A stretch of 64,000 nt of DNA from an uncultured Prevotella sp. (GCA_947169185.1 CAMVOS010000005.1:31046-95045), one strand, 5' to 3'; counted from the stretch's first letter, positions 1 to 9,377 are shown. Notes: a model not told the origin generated them from the sequence alone. Numbers and translations are program-made.

Positions 1-2
1 GC

Positions 3-305
3 GGTACACCGTCTTGGACATTACCCCAATTACCTTCAGGCCTCTATTGGGATGCTTCTGACTTGGCAAAAACTGGTGTATTGCGCATTACTGATGACCC
101 CGCAGCCTCCATTAGTCTGATTGCTGGTGACACACAGATAAAGTGCGAGGTATTTACTATAGCAGGTGTATGTCTTGGTTCATTCCAAACACAGCGCAGC
201 CAGATGCGTGCCAACATTAAGAAGCTTGGCGTTGTGTCTGGAACCTATATTGTCCGGGTGACAACAGGCCGAACTACAAGTACCGAGACAGTGGTTATCC
301 GCTAA
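3..305 (+). CDS. C-terminal fragment of a secreted protein with a sorting tail
   Basis: The reading frame is open from the left edge of the window to the TAA at 303-305, so this is the end of a longer gene; the ORF-track start at 63 is only a TTG inside it. The visible part reads LPSGLYWDASDL, a pattern I associate with the end of autotransporter-type beta-strand repeat regions in large Bacteroidetes secreted proteins, followed by a short beta-rich domain ending SGTYIVRVTTGR...ETVVIR. That ending resembles a type A C-terminal sorting domain of the type IX secretion system. The catalytic or binding part lies outside the window, so no function is given. A strong hairpin terminator follows directly. 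Confidence 0.7.
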   Translation, partial: GTPSWTLPQLPSGLYWDASDLAKTGVLRITDDPAASISLIAGDTQIKCEVFTIAGVCLGSFQTQRSQMRANIKKLGVVSGTYIVRVTTGRTTSTETVVIR

Positions 306-318
306 AAGTGTTAATTTT

Positions 319-360
319 ACGGTGAATTGCATAAAAAAGGTGCAATTCACCGTATTTTTT
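319..360 (+). terminator. Rho-independent terminator
   Basis: A perfect 13-bp inverted repeat (ACGGTGAATTGCA and its complement, 9-nt loop) is followed by ATTTTTT. It ends the transcript of the truncated secreted protein gene. Confidence 0.85.
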
Positions 361-393
361 CACCTTTTTCTTTTTCTTTTTGAAAAAAATCAT

Positions 394-401
394 TAACTTT
401 G
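394..401 (+). promoter_or_regulatory. -7 box (TAACTTTG) for the 992-aa secreted protein
   Basis: TAACTTTG matches the Bacteroidetes TAnnTTTG box and lies 60 bp before the start codon. I see no good TTTG at the usual upstream distance, so the promoter may be weak or helped by an activator. Confidence 0.55.
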
Positions 402-461
402 CAGCGACTAATGAAGTATATTTGCAAATAACCATTTTTATAACTAAAACATTTTTATAGT

Positions 462-3440
462 ATGAAAAAAAGACTACTTATGCAATTGTTAGCTGTGGTC
501 TGTGTAGTAAGTGCTTACGCTTTAAACGTTGGTGACTTCATCTACTCTCCTACAGCAAAGTTTGCCGTTACTGGTGAAAACCTGGTAACAAACGGCTGCT
601 TCGATCAGGGCGATGGTTCTGAAGGATGGAGCAATCTGCAGGGCACAGCTTTGGCAGACAACTGGAAGATTTCCACCAAGCAGGGACCTAACGGTGAGAA
701 TGTCATTGAGAGCCTCTCGGCCTCTTCTGACTCTATTGCCTACCTGACTCGTTCATGGGAATTGCCTGCAGGAACTTACGCTGTATCATTCTGGATTCGT
801 GGTGCTAGCGCAGGTGAAACAACCGTGGGTGTAGTTAACAACAATGGTGACTACACAACTCCTGGTGACAATTACATCAATTTCTTCGTCGCTGTCGCAG
901 GTACAGCCTCTATTGAGACACCTATCCTGACTGGTCAGTCATTCAACACAGAATGGACACAGATTGTAGGTAATGTCACACTGGCTGAGGCTAAGTCTGT
1001 TTGCTTCGCAGCAAAGGCTGTTGCCACTGGTATTCAGATGACAGGTTTCGAGATTTACCCTGTTACTGAGGTTTACGATACCCGCATCATGCAGCGTACC
1101 ATCGACTTCATGAACACATTGATTGCTGACGAGAACCTCCCTGACAAGAGTGCATTGGAAGGCCCAATGGCAGCTCTGCTGAGCATGGTCAACGATCCTG
1201 CTGCTACTGCTGACAAGGAAGCCATGACGCAGATGATGGATTCTGAAATTGAACCTATGATTGTTCAGTTCTTTGATGACAATGCTGGTGACACCGAGTC
1301 TGGTGACTGGTCAAAACGTGCATCAATTAACTGGAATAACCTGAATAATGCTACTATTACTGGTAGCTGGAATACTTTAGGCGTTCGTTGGGGATTCTCT
1401 GCAAACGATGAGTCTTTGGAGCGTCCTGCTGGTGACGGTTATGTGCTGTCGGCAGGTATCCAGCGTAGCTACAACCTTGACCACGTAGGTACACAAGTAA
1501 CTCGTAGCGACTTACCTGCTGGCAAGTATCTTATCTATATTGAAGCTCAGGCAACAGCTGCCGCCAACAATGCTTCTCCTTATGGCACAAACGATTCTCG
1601 TCCTATTGTTGGTCCTACACTTTGGGTTGGTACAGACTCTGTGACATTGGAGAACGACACCATCAAGAGTAGCTACTGGAAGCGTTATTATCATATTGCT
1701 GAAGTGAAGGAGGGTGAGAGTGTTGAAGCTGGCTTCCTGTTCCCAACATATACTGACGGTAAGGGTGGTCGTTACAGCTTGCGTAACGCCATGTTCCGCA
1801 AGGTAGGAAGCACTACCACTCAGATTATTTATGGTCTACGTATCAATGACGTCAACAAACAGCAGGTTGAACTGAGAAACCGCATGGACAATTACCTGAA
1901 CGATGTGGCCGACAAGTACTGGGGTAAGGACTCTCTCCGTAACGCCATTGCTATTGCCACACCGCTCTATGAGAATTCTCTGACGATTGTTGCTTCTGAC
2001 GGAACAAGTACTGTTCCTGTTACTGAAGAGGGTGTTGAGCAGCTGACAGAGCTTCGCGACTCTGTACTGTTGGTACAGGTGAATCAGATGGGCCGTGCCA
2101 AGAACTGGGTCATCAACATCAATAAGATTCAGGATTCTCTGCGCGTAGCTATCAGCGATGCCAATGCTTCACTGGCCAGCGAGGGTTATGTTAAAGCTGA
2201 TGCTGGTTTGCGCACATCGCTGACAAGCGCTGTGGCTACAGGCCAAGGCCTGATTGACGGTCTTGCCGTTATCGATCCCGTTGCTGCAACCATCGAGATG
2301 AACCAGACTCATACAACAGCCAAGAACAATATCCGTCAGGCTCGTCAGGACTTTGAGATCTCTGCCGCAACACGTGCTTATCCCGCATCTATCCAGCTCA
2401 CCAATCCTGGCTTTGAGGCATGGACTACTAATACGAACTATTCTTCAGACCGTACCGTCAATGGTTGGAACTTCTTCTGCGGAACAGACATCAAGCAGTG
2501 GCAGCTCCGTCCGGGCAATGAATTTGTAAAGAGCGGTGTTATCGCCAATGCATGGCGTGGTACAACCGTAGCTCCTATGGGTAAGATGAACCAGAAGGTG
2601 ACACTGACACAGCCCGGTCTCTACGAGTATCGTGTGAAGGCTTACGCTGTTGACGACACATGGGCACAGTTTGTAGCTTGTCCTAAGAGTGGTATTGTTT
2701 ATGTTGAGGATGAAGACACTGGTGATGACGTAGGTGTTGATACTATCTACTGCCCACGCGTTTTGGTATTCTTCGGTCCTGACGGCGGTGCCGACTCTCT
2801 GGTAGTTTCTAAGAGTGTTGCCTTTGGTGGCTTCGACAATGGTGGTGGTCTGTGGAACGGCTATCGTCCTCTGAGCTACTCTGTCTTCTACAATAAGAAG
2901 ACTTCCGAGCCTGAGGTATTCGAGTTTGGCTTTGAGTCGAAGGAGAATCAGGCTGCCATTGGTGTCAACGGCTTTGGCTTTGGCGATAACGAAATCTTCT
3001 TCGTAGGTAATGAGGCTGACTATATTGCTGCTGCCGACAAGATGTTGACTGACGAGGCCGCTAAGGTTAAGGAGATGATGGCTGCACATGAAGGTGACGA
3101 CTGGATTAAGTGGAAGGTTAAGCGCTACCTCTTCGACCACTCTTATCCTGAGTATGTCACCACAAAGGCACTTTACGATTCTTCAGTACGTCCTACTACC
3201 GCCGCTGGTCTGCAGAATGCAATTCTGAGCCTGCGTGAGATGGCTTCTCTGCTCGATCCTAAGTACGAGCCCATTGAGAAGGATGCCATACCTACAGCTA
3301 TCAACATGATTGAGAACGCCAATGTACAGAGCGCATTTGCTAAGCAGGGTGTTTACAACCTGCAGGGTGTGAAGATGGATGGTAAGAACCTCTCTCGTGG
3401 TCTCTATATCATCAATGGTCGTAAGTTTGTGGTTAAGTGA
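462..3440 (+). CDS. Large secreted multidomain protein with sorting tail, function unknown
   Basis: A 992-residue protein with a signal peptide (about 1-20). Three segments look like beta-sandwich, carbohydrate-binding-like domains: about 38-200 (LVTNGCFDQG...GW pattern), about 270-450, and about 645-820 (LTNPGFEAW pattern). These are opening motifs common in secreted CBM-like modules. Stretches around 460-640 look helical and may be spacers. The C-terminus (VYNLQGVKM...GLYIINGRKFVVK) fits a type IX secretion sorting tail, so the protein is probably surface-bound or released. I see no recognisable catalytic motif. It could be a glycan-binding protein or a divergent enzyme. It has its own promoter and terminator and so is probably transcribed alone. 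Confidence 0.75.
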   Translation: MKKRLLMQLLAVVCVVSAYALNVGDFIYSPTAKFAVTGENLVTNGCFDQGDGSEGWSNLQGTALADNWKISTKQGPNGENVIESLSASSDSIAYLTRSWELPAGTYAVSFWIRGASAGETTVGVVNNNGDYTTPGDNYINFFVAVAGTASIETPILTGQSFNTEWTQIVGNVTLAEAKSVCFAAKAVATGIQMTGFEIYPVTEVYDTRIMQRTIDFMNTLIADENLPDKSALEGPMAALLSMVNDPAATADKEAMTQMMDSEIEPMIVQFFDDNAGDTESGDWSKRASINWNNLNNATITGSWNTLGVRWGFSANDESLERPAGDGYVLSAGIQRSYNLDHVGTQVTRSDLPAGKYLIYIEAQATAAANNASPYGTNDSRPIVGPTLWVGTDSVTLENDTIKSSYWKRYYHIAEVKEGESVEAGFLFPTYTDGKGGRYSLRNAMFRKVGSTTTQIIYGLRINDVNKQQVELRNRMDNYLNDVADKYWGKDSLRNAIAIATPLYENSLTIVASDGTSTVPVTEEGVEQLTELRDSVLLVQVNQMGRAKNWVININKIQDSLRVAISDANASLASEGYVKADAGLRTSLTSAVATGQGLIDGLAVIDPVAATIEMNQTHTTAKNNIRQARQDFEISAATRAYPASIQLTNPGFEAWTTNTNYSSDRTVNGWNFFCGTDIKQWQLRPGNEFVKSGVIANAWRGTTVAPMGKMNQKVTLTQPGLYEYRVKAYAVDDTWAQFVACPKSGIVYVEDEDTGDDVGVDTIYCPRVLVFFGPDGGADSLVVSKSVAFGGFDNGGGLWNGYRPLSYSVFYNKKTSEPEVFEFGFESKENQAAIGVNGFGFGDNEIFFVGNEADYIAAADKMLTDEAAKVKEMMAAHEGDDWIKWKVKRYLFDHSYPEYVTTKALYDSSVRPTTAAGLQNAILSLREMASLLDPKYEPIEKDAIPTAINMIENANVQSAFAKQGVYNLQGVKMDGKNLSRGLYIINGRKFVVK

Positions 3441-3538
3441 GAATAAAGCAGAGCTCGCTCATGCTTTATCGAACGTGAACAAACTGAACAACGTTCAAGT
3501 TCGTGGTTAAGTAATTTACTACATCATCCATACTTATT

Positions 3539-3574
3539 AAGTCGGGAAGTACATGTTACTCCCCGACTTTTTAT
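3539..3574 (+). terminator. Rho-independent terminator
   Basis: AAGTCGGG and CCCGACTT form an 8-bp stem followed by a T-rich run, 100 bp after the stop codon of the 992-aa protein gene. Confidence 0.8.
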
Positions 3575-3583
3575 ATAAAAGAT

Positions 3584-3614
3584 TTTGTGGGTTCAGAAAA
3601 AGTTCGTACCTTTG
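3584..3614 (+). promoter_or_regulatory. Promoter of the 901-aa secreted protein gene
   Basis: TTTG (3584-3587), 19 bp, TACCTTTG (3607-3614): an exact Bacteroidetes promoter. It overlaps the ORF-track start at 3587 and so rules that start out, leaving the ATG at 3659. Confidence 0.85.
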
Positions 3615-3658
3615 TACGCAGAAAACTAATAATTCTACTAAATAAATTATTAAAGCGT

Positions 3659-6364
3659 ATGAAAAAATTATTTACTTTAGCAATGTTGGCACTGCTAACT
3701 ACAGTGACAGCAAGCGCACAAAGCACTTTACGTAAGACATGGGACTTCCGCAATGGCTTTAGTGCAATGACTGTGAACGCCTTGAAAGGTGACCAGGAAG
3801 AGTTTGGCGACAACAAGTATTGGCGCAACTATGAAAGCGACGCCACGAAGGCTGACGAACAGCACTTCTGGTGTGCCAGCAAGGAGGCCAAGAATGCCGA
3901 TGGCTATGCCTGCACACATAATGGTGGACAGGAGAAAGTTATCAGTGAACTTGAAGGCCTGACTTTAGGATTCACAGCTGCCAAGAAATTTGTCATCACC
4001 TACAACGGCGCAACCTCTCCCAACGAGTTTGAGTCGGAAGACGGTCCTGCTATTGGCGAACCTATCCCTCACGGCAACAGCTACATTTGGCTAAATGGTA
4101 AGAAAGAAACTATCAAATTTAAGGCTGAAGTAGGACAGACCATTAAGATCGGTGTGGAGTCACATGCGGTCAACAAGTCTAAACTTGGCGAGGCTCGTGG
4201 TATTTCACTGACAGCCAATGGTGGTAGCCTTGAACTTGTAAAAGGCAAACCCGTACCAACCTACTATACAGAATGTGAATGGAATTTGACGGGAGATGCC
4301 GGTTCTGTTGCTGAGCTGACTATTCAGTCGACCAATGGTTGCCATATCTACTATATTATTGTAGGCGATGGTGACGATCCTAATGCCAATAAGACCAAAG
4401 TATCATATATTACCGCTGGCGATGCTACCGCAGAACCTGCTTATCAAGCTTTAACTGCCAACGAAAATCTTGCCGTATCAGCCATTGATGCCGCTTCGAT
4501 TACCGTAGACGCGCTGAAGGCAAACACCATCACAGTTATCAGTCCTTCCCTGCCAGCAGATAATCCAGCTGTCGCCATCTTGAAGGAAGCATTGTCATAT
4601 ACACCAATTCTGAATCTGAATGCAAATCTCTATTCTGCATGGGGATTCGGTGAAGCTTTTGATGGTGAACCTATTGCTGTTATCAAGAATCTGAAAAGTG
4701 AATTATTTAGCAGTTTTGTTGTTGATGAAGATTATATCTTGACGGACGATATTCCCTGTTTGACATTTAATGCAACAAAGGCTTCAGGTGTACAATTCTC
4801 CGAAAACAGCATCTTTGCTAAAGACGATACTTTGGCATGCAACTATGATGAAACCGCTATCATGATTCATACCCACAACCTCTATCATAATGCATATATC
4901 TATATTCCTCAGGAAGCTGTAGCAAATGCTAAGCTATTAGCTAATGTCATTGATGCTTTGAAGGGTTCAAAGAGTGAAATCACTCAGGCTCCTGCTCCAA
5001 AGATTAATCTTGAATATAAGGATCAAAAGACCAATATCTCTATGGCTATGGCTTCAAGCAGTCTGCCAATGCCACATATTTATTATACGCTGGATGGTTC
5101 TGATCCTACTATTGAGAGCACAGAATACACGGAACCTCTGACAGTTACCAGCGAGACCACTGTCAAGGCTGTGGCTATTGCTGAAGGCTACCTGCTGAGT
5201 GAGGTGAAAGAGGTCAAGGCTGAGATTTTCTCACAGCCTGCCACACCTAGCATTGCTGCTGAATACAATGATGGTGCTACCAGTGTTACTTTGAACTGCG
5301 CTACAGAAAACACGGCAATCTGGTATAACTTCTCTGAGAGTAATGATACCACTAAGTCAATGAAGTATACTGAGCCTATCCTCATTAAGGCTCCTGCTGA
5401 CTTGACAGCTTTCTCAGTTGTTAATGGCCAGGTATTCTCTGACCTGGCTACACAGCGTATTGTGGTGAAGAATGCTGTTGTTCGTCAAGATCAACTTGGC
5501 GTATTCGACGCTAATGCCGCTGACTGGCAGGAGGGTGGCAGTGCCGGCACCGTCTACTACTTCTCTTGGGGTAAGAATGGACGCAGCATCTATGATACGA
5601 CTGCTGAGCCTATCGGAACGAAGGAAGATCCAGAGACAGGAGATGTTACCAATATCTATCCTGAACATCCATACGAATACTATGTGCCTGCTACTGAAGG
5701 AAATATTTGGGAGGTCAAGTCTAAGGGGCAGGTCATGATTTGGCAGAGCATCTCTGTTGGTACTGATTTTGGTAATGGAGAAGGATACAATCCTGAGACT
5801 TCTGGTGATATCCTTACTTATGCAAAAGCAACTAATAATGACATTCAGTTTGGTGGTAAGACCAGCGGTGAACCTTGCACAGGTGCCATTCAGTCGACCA
5901 AGAAATTTACGGGTCCGTTCGATATCGTTTCCATCGTGGGTACTGCTGCCGGTGGCGACAACGTAGGACGCATGCAGCTTCAGGTGTCTACTGACAGCCT
6001 GACTTGGGAGAACCTCGGCGATGAGCTGACCACTTCAAAGGTGAAGCGTCTGTGGAAGACCTATACAACCAGCTACAATGGCACTGACGAGGTATATGTT
6101 CGTATGACTCAGGCTGGTGGTGGATCCAGCGTTCAGATCTACAATATATACATTCTGTGTGAAGGTGAGGCTTCTTTGACGCTGAAGCAGCAATACGATG
6201 CCGAATGGAAAGAATTCGTTGCTGGTATTGAGACTGTGAACCGTCAGGGCAACAAGACCATGAAGGCTGTTTACAACCTCAACGGTATGCGCCAGAATGG
6301 TTTGCAGCGTGGTCTGAACATTGTGATTATGGAAGATGGCTCCGTGAAAAAGGTTATCAAATAA
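3659..6364 (+). CDS. Secreted protein with chitobiase-C-like domain and sorting tail
   Basis: About 901 residues from the ATG at 3659; the longer ORF is excluded because it would begin inside the promoter. A signal peptide (MKKLFTLAMLALL...ASA) is followed by a domain starting KTWDFRNGFS, then a central region. Around residues 450-510 there is an IYYTLDGSDPT...AIAEGY segment typical of chitobiase/beta-hexosaminidase C-terminal (CHB_HEX_C) beta-sandwich domains, and a second related repeat (TAIWYNFSESNDTTKSMKYTEP) follows. The end (VYNLNGMRQNGLQRGLNIVIM...VKKVIK) is a sorting tail. No catalytic signature is recognised. Position next to a PL11 lyase suggests a role at the cell surface in pectin handling; this is inference from context only. 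Confidence 0.75.
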   Translation: MKKLFTLAMLALLTTVTASAQSTLRKTWDFRNGFSAMTVNALKGDQEEFGDNKYWRNYESDATKADEQHFWCASKEAKNADGYACTHNGGQEKVISELEGLTLGFTAAKKFVITYNGATSPNEFESEDGPAIGEPIPHGNSYIWLNGKKETIKFKAEVGQTIKIGVESHAVNKSKLGEARGISLTANGGSLELVKGKPVPTYYTECEWNLTGDAGSVAELTIQSTNGCHIYYIIVGDGDDPNANKTKVSYITAGDATAEPAYQALTANENLAVSAIDAASITVDALKANTITVISPSLPADNPAVAILKEALSYTPILNLNANLYSAWGFGEAFDGEPIAVIKNLKSELFSSFVVDEDYILTDDIPCLTFNATKASGVQFSENSIFAKDDTLACNYDETAIMIHTHNLYHNAYIYIPQEAVANAKLLANVIDALKGSKSEITQAPAPKINLEYKDQKTNISMAMASSSLPMPHIYYTLDGSDPTIESTEYTEPLTVTSETTVKAVAIAEGYLLSEVKEVKAEIFSQPATPSIAAEYNDGATSVTLNCATENTAIWYNFSESNDTTKSMKYTEPILIKAPADLTAFSVVNGQVFSDLATQRIVVKNAVVRQDQLGVFDANAADWQEGGSAGTVYYFSWGKNGRSIYDTTAEPIGTKEDPETGDVTNIYPEHPYEYYVPATEGNIWEVKSKGQVMIWQSISVGTDFGNGEGYNPETSGDILTYAKATNNDIQFGGKTSGEPCTGAIQSTKKFTGPFDIVSIVGTAAGGDNVGRMQLQVSTDSLTWENLGDELTTSKVKRLWKTYTTSYNGTDEVYVRMTQAGGGSSVQIYNIYILCEGEASLTLKQQYDAEWKEFVAGIETVNRQGNKTMKAVYNLNGMRQNGLQRGLNIVIMEDGSVKKVIK

Positions 6365-6390
6365 GACCTATTAAAACGTTTGAGTTAACT

Positions 6391-6428
6391 AAATCGGCAC
6401 ATCACTTGGTGGTGTGCTGATTTTTTTG
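6391..6428 (+). terminator. Terminator overlapping the next promoter
   Basis: TCGGCACATCAC pairs with GTGGTGTGCTGA around a 3-nt loop and runs into seven Ts. The T run leads directly into the TAATTTTG box of the following gene, so the two signals share sequence. Confidence 0.8.
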
Positions 6429-6436
6429 TAATTTTG
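6405..6436 (+). promoter_or_regulatory. Promoter of the first PL11 gene
   Basis: TAATTTTG at 6429-6436 with CTTG 20 bp upstream (6405-6408). The -33 element lies in the right arm of the preceding terminator hairpin. Confidence 0.65.
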
Positions 6437-6471
6437 CCCCGTGAATATTGATATAAACAACAAGCTATAAT

Positions 6472-8796
6472 ATGAATAAACTTAGACTCTACATCCTAAC
6501 AGCATTGGCATCAGTAGCACTTTGCGGCCATGCTCAGGTTACCCCCGTGAGCCAGATGGAAAAGCTGGATCGAGGATTGGTGGCTGTTCCCACATCCACT
6601 ACAGCAAACTTCGTCAGTTGGCGACTGCTTGGTACAGACGACAAAGCCAACACGACTTTCGATCTGTTACGCAATGGAACGGTGATAGCATCGAATCTCA
6701 CCAAGACCAACTATCAGGACACTCAAGGTTCTGCCACCGCCCGATACCAAGTGGTGACCAAGGTTAATGGTACAGAAACCGAGACCTCTGCTGAGGTTAT
6801 GCCATGGGGAAAGAAATATCTGTCGCTGAAGCTCGACCGCCCAAAGGGTGGAACTATTTCCAAATGGACAAACAGCGACACTTCCGAAGGCCCTACAAGT
6901 GCCGCCTACGCCTACTACCCAAATGACATGAGTGTGGGAGATGTGGATGGCGACGGACAATATGAACTGTTCCTCAAATGGGAATCTACTCACGCTCAGG
7001 ATAACTCAAGGAGTTTAGGCTACACTGGTAACACGTTCATTGACTGTTACAAGTTGGACGGCACTCGTCTTTGGCGTCTCGACCTTGGTCCGAACATTCG
7101 CGATGGTGCTCACTACACCCAGTTCATGGTCTACGACTTCGATGGTGACGGCAAGGCTGAGATGATGTGCAAGACGGCTACCGGCTCGAAAGACGGTCAG
7201 GGCAACTATGTCAATCAGGCTGCCACCGACGCTACTATCAAAGGGCACGACAACACAAAAGATTACCGAAACTCTGGCGGTCATATTCTGCAAGGCCCAG
7301 AATACCTCACTGTATTCAACGGACTGACAGGTAAAGCCATTCATACCACCTGGTATCTGCCAGGAAGAGCAGGCTCCGGTGATACCAGCACTACGATCGA
7401 GCGTGGTGAGCAATTGGGTAAGGTGAGCACCTATCCCAACGGTTTCTGGGGTGACAACTATGGCGGACGCTCTGAGCGTTTCCTTGGTGCTGTAGCCTAT
7501 ATCAATGGTGCCGACAAGCCTGCTTGTGGCATCTTCTGCCGTGGTTATTATACCAAAGCATACGTTTGGGCTGTCAGCTTCGATGGTACCCGTCTGCATA
7601 CCGAATGGCTGCATTGTTCACCCAGTACCACACAGTGGCTGGTCTATGCATCCAAATGGGCCGAGGGACAAGCTGGTCTTACCTATACCGTTGATGGAGA
7701 CCAACTCAAGCGTATTCCTATCAAGACTGCGACTTCTAACACTGGCGGCGTTAAGAGCACTGACACCAGTGGCGGCATCGTAGGCAGCAACACGCTCTAT
7801 GGCAATGGCAACCACAACATGTCTATTGCTGATGTCGACGGTGACGGCTGCGACGAAATTCTATGGGGTGCAGGTGCCCTGAACAACGATGGCACCCTAC
7901 TCTACGCCACTGGTTACGGTCATGGCGATGCCATGCACGTAGGAAAGATGATTCCCGACCGTGAGGGCCTGCAAGTATTCGATGTACATGAGGAGAAACT
8001 GACTGCTACGCATGGTTCATGGGATTTACACGATGCACGCACTGGCGAGGTCTTGTATCATGGCGGCTCTGCTGGTGCTGACAACGGTCGTGGCATGGCT
8101 GGCGACCTGACAGGAAAAGATGGTTACGAGTTTTGGTCGAGCGATGTACGAACCCCGTATTCTGCACTGACAGGCAAGGCCACCAGCATCAAGAACTGCT
8201 CCGTCAATTTCCGCATCTACTGGGATGGCTCTTATCAAGACCAACTGCTTGATGGTTCCTATAAATACACTGATGGCAACTGGGCACAAACCTCTCATGC
8301 AGAACCAGCCATCACCAAGTGGAATGGTAGCAGTTTCTCAACGCTTCAGTCGTTCTACAGCACCACTTACAACAATGCACAGACAGCTAACTACACCAAG
8401 GCAACGCCTTGTTTGCAAGCCGACATCTTGGGTGACTGGCGCGAGGAACTCATCATGTGGAACAAGAAGGATTCTTCAGAAATTATGATCTTTACCACGT
8501 GGACGCCAACCAGCTATGCTGTTCCTACCTTGATGCATGACCATGTCTATCGTATGGGCGTAGCCTGGCAGAACACCGCTTATAACCAGCCACCTCACTT
8601 AGGATACTATCTGCCTGACTACATCAATGGTAAGATAGAGACTGGTATCAAAGAGGTAAGAAATAAGATGGAAGAAGGTATCGTTAACGTCTACGACTTG
8701 AATGGTCGCCCTGTCAACAGCAACCACAAAGGCCTTGTTATCATGCGAAGCATCATGCCTGACGGAAGCATTGTCACCCGCAAGGTCGCCAGGTAA
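6472..8796 (+). CDS. Rhamnogalacturonan lyase, PL11 family, with sorting tail
   Basis: A 774-residue secreted protein that matches polysaccharide lyase family 11, the enzymes that cleave the rhamnose-galacturonate backbone of rhamnogalacturonan I by beta-elimination. The N-terminal part reads QMEKLDRGLVAVP and FVSWRLLGTD, hallmarks of PL11, followed by calcium-binding repeats of the DxDGDGxxE kind (DVDGDGQYE, DFDGDGKAE, DVDGDGCDE), GAHYTQFMVYDF, and the C-terminal LMHDHVYRMGVAWQNTAYNQPPHLGYYLP block. After that a tail (VNVYDLNGRPV...IVTRKVAR) resembles a type IX sorting signal, so the enzyme is likely surface-exposed. Two PL11 paralogues occur at 42486 and 46944. The gene has its own promoter. 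Confidence 0.95.
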   Translation: MNKLRLYILTALASVALCGHAQVTPVSQMEKLDRGLVAVPTSTTANFVSWRLLGTDDKANTTFDLLRNGTVIASNLTKTNYQDTQGSATARYQVVTKVNGTETETSAEVMPWGKKYLSLKLDRPKGGTISKWTNSDTSEGPTSAAYAYYPNDMSVGDVDGDGQYELFLKWESTHAQDNSRSLGYTGNTFIDCYKLDGTRLWRLDLGPNIRDGAHYTQFMVYDFDGDGKAEMMCKTATGSKDGQGNYVNQAATDATIKGHDNTKDYRNSGGHILQGPEYLTVFNGLTGKAIHTTWYLPGRAGSGDTSTTIERGEQLGKVSTYPNGFWGDNYGGRSERFLGAVAYINGADKPACGIFCRGYYTKAYVWAVSFDGTRLHTEWLHCSPSTTQWLVYASKWAEGQAGLTYTVDGDQLKRIPIKTATSNTGGVKSTDTSGGIVGSNTLYGNGNHNMSIADVDGDGCDEILWGAGALNNDGTLLYATGYGHGDAMHVGKMIPDREGLQVFDVHEEKLTATHGSWDLHDARTGEVLYHGGSAGADNGRGMAGDLTGKDGYEFWSSDVRTPYSALTGKATSIKNCSVNFRIYWDGSYQDQLLDGSYKYTDGNWAQTSHAEPAITKWNGSSFSTLQSFYSTTYNNAQTANYTKATPCLQADILGDWREELIMWNKKDSSEIMIFTTWTPTSYAVPTLMHDHVYRMGVAWQNTAYNQPPHLGYYLPDYINGKIETGIKEVRNKMEEGIVNVYDLNGRPVNSNHKGLVIMRSIMPDGSIVTRKVAR

Positions 8797-8867
8797 TTAT
8801 TTAGTGATTATCCTTCCTTTTTACAGAAAATAGTTGACAAACAAGCCGATTGTTGAAATATTTTATC
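8797..8867. other. Intergenic gap, no gene seen
   Basis: An AT-rich gap between the PL11 stop and the next promoter. I see no convincing terminator hairpin. The ORF at 8850-9071 in this area has no plausible features and is treated as noise. Confidence 0.4.
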
Positions 8868-8911
8868 TATCTTTGCACCGCAATTTGCCGCAGGAGTCGG
8901 CAGTTGCGGTG
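8868..8911 (+). promoter_or_regulatory. -7 box followed at once by a strong hairpin
   Basis: TATCTTTG (8868-8875) is followed directly by CACCGCAA...TTGCGGTG (8876-8883 and 8904-8911), with an inner TGCCG/CGGCA stem. The hairpin would form the very 5' end of the transcript. There is no T run, so it is not a usual terminator; it could stabilise the mRNA or control its translation. The coding region starts about 80 nt further on. Confidence 0.55.
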
Positions 8912-8991
8912 TATCTTTTGTAACCATAGCTATATTACTGCATCAGAGCACCGGCGCCATATTACTCCCAACTCTCAAAAAAATAAAACAG

Positions 8992-9321
8992 ATGAGAGTA
9001 ATATTGGAACCCGCCGATACGGCAGGACAGGAGAAACTGGCCGAAGCCTTGCAGGAATGTGGTATGGCTAAGTTAGAACATTGTGATGAACAGGCTGGAG
9101 AAGTCAGACAACCGTTTATTATCGGTAAGAGGCTGTGCTTCAATTTCAAACGCATCCATAAGAAGGACGTCTATCAGGCTTTTCTGGACATTTATGCACG
9201 TGGTGGCGTTGAAATGGAAAATCAGGAACTTATCATGTTCTTGGCTCGACACACCAACTTGGGCAGTGAGACCAGTATCAAGACGCTTTTCTACCGCTAC
9301 AAGCAGCATATTCACGTCTGA
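8992..9321 (+). CDS. Small protein upstream of VapE, unknown function
   Basis: A 109-residue cytosolic protein with no signal peptide or membrane segment. The C-terminal half (FNFKRIHKKDVYQAFLDIYARGGVEM...FLARHTNLGSETSIKTLFYRYK) looks helical and basic, and reminds me of short helical segments in proteins carried by Bacteroides mobile elements; I cannot name a family with confidence. It lies 60 bp before a VapE-like gene in the same direction, with a palindrome and promoter in between, so it could act with it or regulate it. Not recognised beyond this. Confidence 0.65.
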   Translation: MRVILEPADTAGQEKLAEALQECGMAKLEHCDEQAGEVRQPFIIGKRLCFNFKRIHKKDVYQAFLDIYARGGVEMENQELIMFLARHTNLGSETSIKTLFYRYKQHIHV

Positions 9322-9377
9322 GTTTACAAGAGTTTACAAGTTACCGATACAACTATCAAGGTTTATCGGTAACTTTG
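9320..9377 (+). promoter_or_regulatory. VapE promoter with overlapping palindromic operator
   Basis: A tandem pair of GAGTTTACAA (9320-9339) is followed by a perfect 10-bp inverted repeat, GTTACCGATA (9340-9349) and TATCGGTAAC (9364-9373). The right arm runs through the -7 box TAACTTTG (9370-9377). A dimeric repressor bound to the palindrome would block the promoter. The ATG at 9382 lies only 4 nt after the box, which implies a leaderless or nearly leaderless mRNA. Confidence 0.6.

Noticed and set aside
2445-3140. Reverse ORF of 231 residues inside the 992-aa secreted protein gene
   Set aside because: Fully opposite a convincing secreted protein with signal peptide and sorting tail; no features of its own. 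The same holds for the reverse ORFs at 7015-7614, 45969-46838, 58711-59754 and 63107-63823.
3587-3658. N-terminal extension of the 901-aa secreted protein
   Set aside because: The start would lie in the -33 box of an exact promoter, and the signal peptide begins at 3659.
8850-9071. Forward ORF of 73 residues
   Set aside because: It starts upstream of and runs through the promoter and hairpin at 8868-8911, and overlaps the better 109-aa gene.
9320-9339. Attachment site of an integrated element
   Set aside because: The GAGTTTACAA pair is a tandem duplication of 10 bp with no matching copy at the other end of the island and no integrase nearby.
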